Of a stretch of 64,000 nt of DNA, positions 12,186-20,878 are shown piece after piece. The DNA comes from Oopsacas minuta. Taxonomy: Eukaryota > Porifera > Hexactinellida > Lyssacinosida > Leucopsacidae. Under the pieces are notes generated by a model that worked only from the letters and a program-made list of their open reading frames with translations, did not search any database and was not told where the DNA came from. The DNA is taken from assembly GCA_024704765.1 (NCBI GenBank), contig JAKMXF010000066.1:372001-436000 (forward strand). Reading direction: 5' to 3'. The position numbers and the translations under genes were made by a program. Every line of letters begins with the position of its first letter. The first letter of the stretch is position 1.

Positions 12186-13139
12186 TTATGATGTATCGGC
12201 TAATTTAACTGCCATTACACACCAATTCTCATGATCATAATAACTATCTATAACTCTAACTTCGCTTACAAATTTATCAACTAATTCTCTCAATTCATTC
12301 TCCCTGAATACGTGATAATATCTCATAAATGTGTCGAATGAATCTCTTGTGTTTTCAAGTTGAGTTTGCTCCTTTTCTAACACCACGTTTTCTATTTCTT
12401 CAACTTTTTCCAATTCATTGATTATCTCTAGATCTTCTTTACAATTTGTTATTGAAATATTCTCTATTTCAAATGTAAAGTTATCTTCTCCAAACAAATT
12501 ATCTAAATTTGCTTCATAAACTATATCACCAGTTTTTACAACTTTGTTTTTCAGTTTCTTTTTGCGATATTTCTTCTTCTTAATCTTGTTTCCCTCTGTA
12601 GTCTCTGTGCTGGCCTTCTTCATACGCCATGGTACCAATACATCTTGTGTAGCAAACGTTCTCTTATCTTGTTCCATAGCCCATACATACACAAGCATAC
12701 GTCCTCCTGGTATTAATACTCTAGCCATTTCCTTCAGAGCTTCTACTCGTCTCTCCTCGCTACTAAGGTGGTGTATCACTGCTATAGATATTACAGCATC
12801 AAATGTATTACTGCTAAAAGGTAGATTGGTTGTATCTGCTTGGATTAGAAATGGACTGCTAGATTTCGCGAGTGTGAGCAAATTCACACATGTATCACAA
12901 CCTATCGTGATCCCGGTAGAATTAATATGCAGATACTTCCCATTGCCACAGCCTAGATCAGCTACGAGAGAATTGTGAGGTAAAGATTGTATGAAACTCT
13001 CTACCCTAGGCCATGGCTTGTAGCGTGTCATACTGAAGTGTGGAGCTATTGAATCGTATACTGACGTCACGTGTTCTGATTCAAGTTTGTTGGAATTAGC
13101 TATGTCTATTGATGTTATACTTGGCTTACAAAATGCCAT
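12186..13139 (-). CDS. TRMT9B: TRM9/ALKBH8-type tRNA methyltransferase, intronless
   Basis: 317 residues from an ATG at 13139. The N-terminal block YDSIAPHFSMTRYKPWP (about 28-44) is diagnostic of Trm9-family methyltransferases, and SAM motif I is VADLGCGNGKYL (59-70). A class I Rossmann methyltransferase core follows, then a lysine-rich insert (about 178-195) and an acidic stretch, and the C-terminal YYHVFRENEL and DHENW segments typical of the family. Trm9 with Trm112 methylates the wobble uridine side chain (mcm5U). ALKBH8 would carry extra RRM and AlkB domains, absent here, so this is the stand-alone form. Whether it is TRMT9B or the true Trm9 orthologue cannot be settled by eye. Single exon. 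Confidence 0.85.
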   Translation of the reverse strand: MAFCKPSITSIDIANSNKLESEHVTSVYDSIAPHFSMTRYKPWPRVESFIQSLPHNSLVADLGCGNGKYLHINSTGITIGCDTCVNLLTLAKSSSPFLIQADTTNLPFSSNTFDAVISIAVIHHLSSEERRVEALKEMARVLIPGGRMLVYVWAMEQDKRTFATQDVLVPWRMKKASTETTEGNKIKKKKYRKKKLKNKVVKTGDIVYEANLDNLFGEDNFTFEIENISITNCKEDLEIINELEKVEEIENVVLEKEQTQLENTRDSFDTFMRYYHVFRENELRELVDKFVSEVRVIDSYYDHENWCVMAVKLADTS

Positions 13140-13506
13140 CCTATAGGAATCTGCTATACGTATAAGTTGATACTATCCGAGCGCGATATTTTGTGTCTGA
13201 AGAATTGAAGAATCCGGAGATTGGTGTTGGTGCCTTTCCCAAATAATAGCCTAAAATTGTCATTTTATTATGGGTGTACTACCTACTTGGAAATACAGGG
13301 AATTTTTCAAAAACCCGGGATATAGCAATATCCCGGCAAAATATCGTTAATATGTAATCTTTCAGTTACAAAAAGCAAAAACTATTCTATTATTTTGCTA
13401 AATTCAATATTTCTACTTGTAAATAATAATTTGATTGTTGCGATTGATTTTCAATTATAAATTATATTCCCTTCGATACTTCTATTATAATTGAACATTT
13501 GTAAGT

Positions 13507-14474
13507 ATGGTTACTGTAGATCCAGCTGAAGTCTCAACAGATCCGAATAATGCGTATTTCGATAAAGCTACTCTTAAGAAACTTCCATTTGGGAGTCCTG
13601 ATTGGGATGAGAAGGTACAGGAGCAGATAGCAGCTAAGAAGGGGAGTAATACTTTATACGTAGGGAACCTGTCCTTTCAGACTACAGAGGAACAGATATT
13701 TGAGCTGTTCTCTCTAGCTGGAGAAGTCAAATTGGTAACAATTACATGTTTATTCGAAATAATAATTATTTGCACTTTATCTTCACGAAAACAACAAATA
13801 ATACTCATAAAAACCACATAATTTTTGCGAATTCCAAATTCTTCATTCGCGATATTTTTTCAAAATCGTACAGACGTACCAGTTAGAGTAATGTAGAGTA
13901 ATATCAATGATTGAATTATGTAAATCTTCTAGGTAATAATGGGATTAGACAGAGAACATTACACCCCCTGTGGTTTCTGTTTCGTAGAGTACTTCAGACG
14001 AGAAGATGCTGAGAGTTGTATGAGATTCCTGAATGGAACTAAACTAGATGAGAGAGTTATCCGGACTGACTGGGATGCTGGATTTATTGAGGGGAGACAG
14101 TTTGGTAGAGGAAAAAGTGGAGGACAGGTAGACAGCTGTAATTAACATATAGTAAACTCTCGTTATAGCGATCTGCTCGAGATTAACAGGAGTTTACTGT
14201 ATTTATACACTCGTGTTTGATTCATAGAAAATATATTCTTGTTATTCAGGTGAGAGACGAATACCGTAGAGATTATGACCCTGATAGGGGTGGATTTGGT
14301 CGTAAGGTAGAGGAAGCACAATTTGCTATGTATGAGATGATCTCTTCCGGAGTTGGTAGACCGGAAATGCTTCCTCCCGTACTTCCTACAACAGGAATAC
14401 CTGCTGGAGTTACAGAGAAGAAAGAGACAGAGACTATATCCCCTACTCCTGATGTTAAAATGGAAACTAATTAA
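13507..14474 (+). CDS. NCBP2: Nuclear cap-binding protein subunit 2 (CBP20)
   Basis: Three phase-0 exons: 13507-13734, 13933-14127 and 14250-14474; 215 residues. Binds the m7G cap of nuclear transcripts with NCBP1. A single RRM spans about 45-125, with RNP2 LYVGNLSF and RNP1 CGFCFVEY, followed by the conserved RTDWDAGF and [18 protein letters not shown] segments needed for cap binding. The tyrosine of LYVGNL matches the human cap-stacking Tyr43. The C-terminus is about 55 residues longer than in human (156 residues), with a Pro/Thr/Glu-rich tail not seen in vertebrates. Exon junctions are supported by uninterrupted family similarity. Confidence 0.93.
14149..14202. repeat. Short inverted-repeat element in NCBP2 intron 2
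   Basis: Begins ATAGTAAACTCTCGTTATAG and ends GGAGTTTACTGTAT, giving short terminal inverted repeats. The ends resemble the GTTATATCGAA element family found at 14586, 37994, 52274 and 55258. Confidence 0.5.
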
Positions 14475-14585
14475 TTCATTTATTGTAGCATTTTCAATGA
14501 ATTAAATTTTGCTTTATATTACATGCTTCTTATTAGGGAATTCGTTAGAGTGAGATTCGTAATCTATCAAGTAGATTGATCAAAT

Positions 14586-14729
14586 ATACAGTCAAAACTC
14601 TCGTTATATCGAACACGGATATATTGAAATACCCGCTTATATTGAAGTCTTAAATTGTACCAATATGGTACCTAATTAGCAGACAAAGTAATATAGATTC
14701 CATGGTTTATATCGGGAGTTAACTGTATT
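14586..14729. repeat. MITE-like element upstream of PIGA (GTTATATCGAA family)
   Basis: Starts ATACAGTC..CTCTCGTTATATCGAACACGG and ends TTTATATCGGGAGTTAACTGTAT, so the two ends are inverted repeats. An internal ACCCGCTTATATTGAAG-like segment is shared with the copies at 52274 and 55258. It ends about 28 bp before the PIGA start codon. Confidence 0.65.
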
Positions 14730-14757
14730 CCATTTTGCTCATTATAAGCTCTATAGA

Positions 14758-17700
14758 ATGAACGAGCCACATGTGATATGTATGGTCTCCGATTTCTTCT
14801 ATCCCAATATGGGTGGAGTAGAGAATCACATATTTCAAGTAAGTGAGTGTCTTATGTCGAGAGGTCATAAAGTTATTGTTGTTACTCATGCTTATGGAGA
14901 TAGAACAGGAGTTAGATATCTCTCAGAATTCCTCAAGGTTTATTATCTACCTCTATATCCTCCCTTCTATAATCAGGTGAGATTATTATACAAACTGTAG
15001 CGGGTAGATATTGTGTATTTAAACCATATGGACACCAGGGAAAATTGTTGCCCTGATTAATACAGTAGAAATCGGATAAGACGTTACCTCTTCGGGAAAC
15101 GAAAATTGGTACACGTATTAGTGTACGTCTTATCCGAAAGAGATTGCATTAAAAAGAATGGGCACTAAATTTTGCTTGTAAAGAAGTAGTACATATGTAT
15201 TACCGAGTGTTGTCTCCGAGATAATTATAGTGTATATGAAGTTGAAATGTTCTGCTATGTTTCTCGACGAAAATACTCACGTAATAGCAAGATAGATCAA
15301 TTCTCTGTTATGCAAAATGATAGTATAATAGTGTTATCATTAATGTAATATACTGAATGAATCTATTTCTTTTCTTTATCGTGTAATACAGGTATTTTTT
15401 CATCCCTGTGCTTTGATAGCCATTTGAGTTGATCTATTAGATATTCACTCTGTTTTTCTTGTCTCTTCCTATCATCTTCATCCAGAATAGAAACGAAATC
15501 CTTCGTAATATGTAGTCTGTAAGAGTGATACAGTGCTACTCCTACTGTTGTAAAGGTAACGAAATATATTCCAAATAGATGAAGCTTTTCTACACGTCTG
15601 CTGATCTGAGTTAGTCCTACCTTAACCCTCATCTATCGAGCTATCTAATACGAAACGGTTTAAGATTTTAAATGTTAGAATATAATAGGTATAGAAGAAC
15701 TCAGTTAAGATGTATTACTTCTCATCTCAAATATTTAGTTCCTATTCATTTAATACAATCTCTATTTGGATAAGACACTCTGATTTTACGTAGTAATTAT
15801 GTTTTCCGAGGAGGTACGTCTTGTACGAGTTATACTGTATCTATACTGGAAATTTTCAGAGTTCATATCATATATCCAATTCTAACATTAAATTAGAAAA
15901 TTCGCTATTATTGCTATAAAAACCAACTAAAATGTGTTCTCCTTCATATTTTCACCAAATTTCCTCTTAGGTAATATTCCCTAGTGTAATTGGTCTTATC
16001 CCAATTCTTCGTGATATATTCATCAGAGAACAGATTGAGATTGTACATTGTCACAGTGCATTCTCTACACTTGGTCTAGAAGCTGTGAGTATAGCTATAT
16101 GCTTTGGACTCAAATGTATATTCACAGACCATTCATTATTCGGTTTTGCAGATGCTAGTGCTATTCTAATGAATAAAGTATTGGAGTTAGCTATGGTTAA
16201 TGTATCTCATGCAATATGTGTTTCTTATGTAAGTAAGCAGAATACTTATCTCAGAACTAAGATGCAACCTGAGAGGATATACGTTATTCCTAATGCAGTG
16301 GATACTAAGGTTAGATACCCATGGTCTAGCTAGCCTAATTATTTAGAATTAAATGCAATACGTATTATTACCGAATAATTTCAAAATTATTAATTACAAA
16401 CTTCTATAGGCATTTTTACCAGATCCTTCCGCTAGAGATCCTAACTACATCACTATATCTATTATGAGCAGATTAGTGTATAGGAAGGGAATGGATCTGG
16501 TAGCTGGTATTCTCCCAGAGATATGTGGAAGACATAAGGATGTTAGATTCATGATTGGAGGAGATGGACCTAAGAGGAAGCTATTAGATGAAGTGTGTGA
16601 TATGCATAATCTACATCAGCAGGTATTGTCTATGGGACAGTCTTATACGTATATATTGACATTTAGATCTGTTATATCGAACTCTGCTTATATCCAAGTA
16701 ATTATCATGGAGTTGACCGTATACATATGAGTATTAGTTAATTGAGGGAACAAATATATTGATAAACTTGTCAAAAGATAATAGTTACAAAAATAGTTTA
16801 TAAAGCAAAATATTCTTTAACTCAAAGTTTTGTTTGCATCAACTTGATAAAGTCTTCATCATTCTTCATGTACTCTATAATCGACTCACTGAATTTCTTT
16901 CTTGTACACATTTTAATTAGGTGTCGATATTGTTCTTCAGGGCTAAGAGTCTGGTTAAACCTATACAAGTTGTATTTTTCAAAATATTCGTATACTTCAT
17001 TGAGGTTCTTAGCTCTTAAGGATATTTTATGAAATACTTCGTATTCATGAGAGGGCAATATAGCGCAGAACTTTAAGCTCCCTTCTTGGACGTTAAACGT
17101 AAATACCATTCGCATCCTATTGCTAATATTTGGTAGCGTAGCAGAATAGAATCCAAAGAGAGAATGGGAGAGAGCATGAAATGCAAAAGGATCGATTCTT
17201 TCAGAACCATACTTCATCTTTTGGATATATTTTTTATCACTCACGGGAGCTTTTGATAATTCTTCTGTGAGCCTCTCTACTGTAGCTTGAGGTATGTTCA
17301 AAACAACATTTCGCGTTGATGTAGCTTGTTTCTTAATAGGTTTATATAGATAATAAAATAATGGAGGAGGCAGCAGAGAACCATTTTGTTTGTTTATTGT
17401 ATTTGCATAAAAAAGTTTGTAGAAGAAATGTGCTAATTTGGTTTGGAATGTAGTTTTATCAAGAAATTTTATCATCATAATCCGCGATCATCTACAGATA
17501 TACAAAATACATCCATGATATCAGGGTTCTATCTACTGGGGGGGGTGGGGGGAAGCTTCCTCCTCAAACACTTCAGCTTCCCCCCCAAAAATCTCATAAA
17601 ATGTACTATTAATCGCAATATATTATTCAATTGATAAATTATTAGAATATCAATTCATTGTGAAAATACTATTTGAAGTGTAAATAAATAACAAATGGGA

Positions 17701-20398
17701 AATCTTCATTATTAGGAATTAAATTAAAGGTTTGGTGTTTACTTCAAGGTTGTAATATTTTGATAATTGAGTACTAAGGATTTCAAAGCTTCCCCCCCAA
17801 ATTTAACATCCTAGATAGAACCCTGGATATGGTATCATAACATGTTAGAAATGTATTTTTACTATTTACGTAATATGTTACCCCAGTAATAATTATACAG
17901 CAGCCTACTGTGTACCCGCATGAACATGTACATGTATAGTATATATGCTTGATTATTATCAACATTTACAAAAGAGGAATACATTTTGAATACAATTTGA
18001 AACTTAGAATTAAACATTTCAAAGGATTACCTATAGGTGCTAAAACTTTCAAAGGATTACCTATAGGTGCTAAAACTTTCAAAGGATTACCTATAGGTGC
18101 TAAAACTTTATTACAAACATCTCTTAGTTTACAGTTGGGATCTGTTTCATCAAATTCTTAAATACATTATTTTGTTCGCTAATATAGTTTATGAGCTGTT
18201 GACTGTACTGAAGTTTAATACACTTTTTAAGCAAATTATTGTATTTATCTTCCACTTTCATGGACTGATTAAAACAGTTTCTATTATATCTCTCAAAGAA
18301 ATTTGATGCTTCCTCGTAGCTCTTGGCTTTTTCTAATACAATATGGAACAAGCTGTATTCATGATTTGGTAGTAGAGCAAAGTAGTTTAGCTTTCCTCCT
18401 TTGTTGTACTTGAATATCATTCTCATTCTCTTGAACGCGTCAGGAGCATTTGCTGGGGCTAGTATCCTAGCAGAATAGAATCCATAAAGATTGTGTGAGA
18501 GTGGGTGAAATTGGAAAGGTTCAATCCTTTTAAAATTAGAATCAATTGCGTTCTGTTTTTCTTCTAAATGTTGCAATTTATTCTTAATTTCTTGTAACTC
18601 AGTACTCACTGATTCATTTGTTGTATTTACAATCCTTGAAAGTATTCCTATTATTTCCTTGAAAAGATATTTCTGTATTCTGAGATCTTCCCTCAATTCC
18701 TGTGAATCTAAATGTAGCCTTTCAATTGTCTTTCCAGGGGTTAATGTAATTGCGTTATACGTCTTAATGATCTGTTCCCTATAATTACTGCTAATATAGG
18801 AGAACATTATCGGAGGAGGATCTGGTGTCGAACCATATGTTTGTCGAATGATAATTGGAGAGTTTATATTGTACAAATCATGCAGTAGCTTGGTTTGAGA
18901 TGATAGTTTCCAAAGCGAATGCAATCTGAACATTCAGAGCTAATGAAATATCTATAAACGAGGGACATGCACATGTCAGAATATTTAGTTCTGCATTTGT
19001 TAGAATGGATATTTTAGAGTTTTGCATATGTCAGACTAGTTGTTATCGAGTTCTGAATTTGTCAAAATAGTGTATATCGAGTTTATTGTGCTCCGATTCT
19101 GAAGACTTAATATTTGCATTTAGTTTCGACATTATTTAGTTGTTTATTGTTATGGATTGACAGAGTTAAATATCACCTTCCGGTAATTCTTTAAATATAG
19201 CTGTATTATAAAACACCTGGCCAGTTAACCAAATAGTCTACTGAAATGTCTGCTCTTCTCAGCTCAAGCAAAGCTAGCTAGATAATCCAATCATAATCCA
19301 ATTCTCCCGAAGTCAAAGCTCGATAAAAACCATTCTGACAAAGTCAGAACTCTAAAAACCGATTCTAACAAGTGCAGAACTAAATATTCTGACAAAATCA
19401 GAACAGTAAATTCTAACATGTACAGGTCTCCCTCTATAAACCAAGTCAAGAAGATTATTAATAAATTAATTAAAAAACTTTTCGAAGTAAACAAGCCAAA
19501 AAGCTGAATTTCTTGCTTTTTGGTGAGTCAGAGTGAACTTGATATTACGTTACGAAAATACGACAAATCTTATTCTTTTCTTCAGTTTGAATGATAGTTG
19601 TAATTTTGAACACTTTCCACTAATTTATGGAGAATTAAATGAGAATAAATACGGATAAATACGGATAAATTAAGCTAGCCTATATTATTCCTCGATAGTA
19701 TAGTGGTAAGTATCTCCGCCTGTCACGTGGAAGACCCGGGTTCGATTCCCGGTCGGGGAGCTTTTTGTTTCTTTTATATTTGCTTAATCCCAAATGCTCT
19801 TTCATTGAACCAGGGATTCATAGGATTTCATTTGCATTGCACTTTTTAGGTAACTTTTCTTGGAGGACAGAATCACGTCGATGTCCCAAAACACCTCGTC
19901 AAAGCTGACATTTTTCTCAACCCTTCATTGACTGAAGCATTCTGTGTCGCTATGTGTGAAGCCGTCAGCTGTGGACTTCAAGTTGTCAGCACAAATGTAG
20001 GCGGAATACCAGAAGTATTACCTCCAGGCATGGTTGAGTTATGTCAACCTAATGTTCAAGCTCTATGCGATGGCCTGGAGATTTGTATTCAGAATGTACG
20101 TGATAATAATATACCTGACCCATGGGAGTATCACAATAAAATGGAGGAGTTTTATAATTGGCATAATATAGCAGAGAGAACTGAAATAGTGTATGACAGT
20201 GCTAGAGATCAACCGACACGTTCTCGAGCTGAATTACTGATAACAGCCTATTCTCTTGGCCCAGTTATTGGGAAGTTGGTGGTTATTCTGTACTCTATTA
20301 GCATGGCGCTGTTATTGCTATGTAGTGTTGTCTGGCCGAAGTCTAATATCGATATTGTACCCGAGTATGGATTCCATCGAAAGAGGAAATCCAAGTGA
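14758..20398 (+). CDS. PIGA: GPI-GlcNAc transferase catalytic subunit PIG-A
   Basis: Four phase-0 exons: 14758-14976, 15971-16309, 16410-16622 and 19850-20398; 439 residues. Catalyses the first step of GPI-anchor synthesis, transfer of GlcNAc to phosphatidylinositol at the ER. The sequence follows human PIG-A closely: [14 protein letters not shown] near the start, [21 protein letters not shown] and the GT4-family signature [13 protein letters not shown] with [10 protein letters not shown]-terminal hydrophobic helix (about 400-425) and a basic tail give the ER anchor. Intron 1 holds an antisense small gene. The 3.2-kb intron 3 holds two antisense paralogues, a tRNA-Asp gene and two inverted-repeat elements. 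Confidence 0.94.
15061..15145. repeat. Small MITE-like element (CGGATAAGACGT ends)
   Basis: Contains CGGATAAGACGT at 15073 and its inverse ACGTCTTATCCG ending at 15136, a near-perfect 12-bp inverted repeat. The left flank TACAGTAGAAAT matches the outer end of the related element at 15762-15839 in inverted orientation. Confidence 0.55.
15363..15632 (-). CDS. Single-pass membrane microprotein, nested in PIGA intron 1
   Basis: 89 residues from an ATG at 15632. A basic N-terminus is followed by one hydrophobic helix (about 19-38) and a charged tail rich in Lys/Glu/Asp. The pattern FGIYF-helix-DF-charged recalls small mitochondrial inner-membrane proteins such as SMIM4/UQCC5 or CEBPZOS, but similarity is too weak to name it. 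It is antisense to PIGA, intronless, and flanked by two related inverted-repeat elements. A codon-level search against sponge and mitochondrial assembly proteins would decide. Confidence 0.55.
   Translation of the reverse strand: MRVKVGLTQISRRVEKLHLFGIYFVTFTTVGVALYHSYRLHITKDFVSILDEDDRKRQEKQSEYLIDQLKWLSKHRDEKIPVLHDKEKK
15762..15839. repeat. Second MITE-like element, inverted relative to 15061
   Basis: Holds TTGGATAAGACACTC and ends GTACGTCTTGTACGAGTTATACTGTA. Its reverse complement aligns with the start of the element at 15061 over about 40 bp. The pair brackets the nested microprotein gene. Confidence 0.5.
16663..16724. repeat. Short copy of the GTTATATCGAA element family
   Basis: CTGTTATATCGAACTCTGCTTATATCC and a TGGAGTTGACCGTATAC end, just inside PIGA intron 3. 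Abbreviated relative to the other copies. Confidence 0.5.
16822..17478 (-). CDS. Unrecognised protein, paralogue A, nested antisense in PIGA intron 3
   Basis: 218 residues from an ATG at 17478, intronless. I do not recognise the family. It shares with the neighbour at 18124 a core of about 110 residues: an F-hydrophobic-ALSH..FGFYSA block, an RMRMVFTF strand, ILPSHEY, then a helical tail with a FEKYN motif and an LIKMC segment. The N-terminus is basic and hydrophobic and may be a mitochondrial or membrane-targeting segment. The order LFGFYSA - RMRMVF - LP-HEY superficially recalls the RelE/ParE toxin fold, but this rests on pattern only. Predicted structure would be the best test. Confidence 0.6.
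   Translation of the reverse strand: MMIKFLDKTTFQTKLAHFFYKLFYANTINKQNGSLLPPPLFYYLYKPIKKQATSTRNVVLNIPQATVERLTEELSKAPVSDKKYIQKMKYGSERIDPFAFHALSHSLFGFYSATLPNISNRMRMVFTFNVQEGSLKFCAILPSHEYEVFHKISLRAKNLNEVYEYFEKYNLYRFNQTLSPEEQYRHLIKMCTRKKFSESIIEYMKNDEDFIKLMQTKL
17516..17832. mobile_element. Foldback/MITE-like element with G/C-tract hairpin
   Basis: Imperfect terminal inverted repeats of about 20-35 bp: ATATCAGGGTTCTATCTA at the left and TAGATAGAACCCTGGATAT at the right. Inside the left end, GGGGGGAAGCT and AGCTTCCCCCC form an 11-bp hairpin with a 17-base loop, and a third AAAGCTTCCCCCCC tract lies near the right end. It contains no coding capacity and lies between the two nested paralogues. Confidence 0.65.
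18017..18106 (+). repeat. 30-bp tandem repeat, three copies
   Basis: Three identical, directly adjacent 30-bp units, each beginning TTTCAAAGGATTACCTATAG and ending GTGCTAAAAC. It lies just past the 3' end of the minus-strand gene at 18124. No spacers, so not a CRISPR array. Confidence 0.9.
18124..18933 (-). CDS. Unrecognised protein, paralogue B, nested antisense in PIGA intron 3
   Basis: 269 residues from an ATG at 18933, intronless. It shares the core of the gene at 16822: [42 protein letters not shown] and a LLKKC helix. Between the N-terminus and the core it has an extra coiled-coil-like stretch (about 85-130). The shared domain is about 45% identical by eye, so the pair is an old tandem duplication kept open by selection. 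A basic N-terminus could be a mitochondrial presequence. Function unknown. Confidence 0.62.
   Translation of the reverse strand: MFRLHSLWKLSSQTKLLHDLYNINSPIIIRQTYGSTPDPPPIMFSYISSNYREQIIKTYNAITLTPGKTIERLHLDSQELREDLRIQKYLFKEIIGILSRIVNTTNESVSTELQEIKNKLQHLEEKQNAIDSNFKRIEPFQFHPLSHNLYGFYSARILAPANAPDAFKRMRMIFKYNKGGKLNYFALLPNHEYSLFHIVLEKAKSYEEASNFFERYNRNCFNQSMKVEDKYNNLLKKCIKLQYSQQLINYISEQNNVFKNLMKQIPTVN
18966..19435. mobile_element. Long foldback element in PIGA intron 3
   Basis: The left arm (about 18966-19075) and right arm (about 19308-19435) are inverted copies over roughly 100 bp. Both carry TGTCAGAATATTTAGTTCTG followed by CA.TTGTTAGAAT and TTTTAGAGTT.TG when the right arm is reversed. About 230 bp of unique DNA sits between. 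No transposase is encoded; this fits a non-autonomous foldback or MITE. Confidence 0.65.
19689..19760 (+). tRNA. tRNA-Asp (GTC)
   Basis: 72 nt with a complete cloverleaf: acceptor TCCTCGA pairs with TCGGGGA, then discriminator G. A-box-like TAGTATAGTGG, an anticodon stem TCCGC/GTGGA around CTGTCAC (anticodon GTC), and B box GGTTCGATTCC are present. A TTTTT run directly follows as the pol III terminator. No intron and no encoded CCA. It lies inside PIGA intron 3 on the host's strand. Confidence 0.96.
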
Positions 20399-20878
20399 CA
20401 GGTATTCGTTTGACAATATATGCCATTCTCACTTGTTTCTATACTATGTGTATGTTTGTGTATAATTGAAGTGTATTGTTTATGGTATTACATACATGTA
20501 TTATATTTGAGAATATTATCTACTCACAAATTTTACACAGTTAACACTCTTCGTTTGCAAGAACAAGTAAAAATTCGCCAATATTGTGCAAAATGCTATC
20601 CTGGACTATCGACTTGGGAAGTTTCAAAAATCGTGAGGTTCGACTCGAGAAGACTCTCATGGTTTAGCATTAGTTTTCTAACCAAAACTCAAAGATTTTG
20701 TTGTAAGTGTAGACCCGAAATCATGAGAGTTAGAGTCCTGGCTCTCTAGTATAAATTAATAAGGAATATCCCTAAAATGCTGGATAGTTGTCATTTATCT
20801 ATAGCCATATACGTATTATGTAGCTAACGCAATAGCTAATAATAATAATAATAACTAAATATTACTGAACAATTTGTA
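20399..20878. other. Intergenic between convergent PIGA and SLC30A5
   Basis: No gene seen. It includes a short (AAT)n run near 20838-20855 just beyond the SLC30A5 stop. Confidence 0.5.

Noticed and set aside
18017-18106. CRISPR-like array
   Set aside because: The three 30-bp units are directly adjacent without spacers, in a eukaryotic intron.
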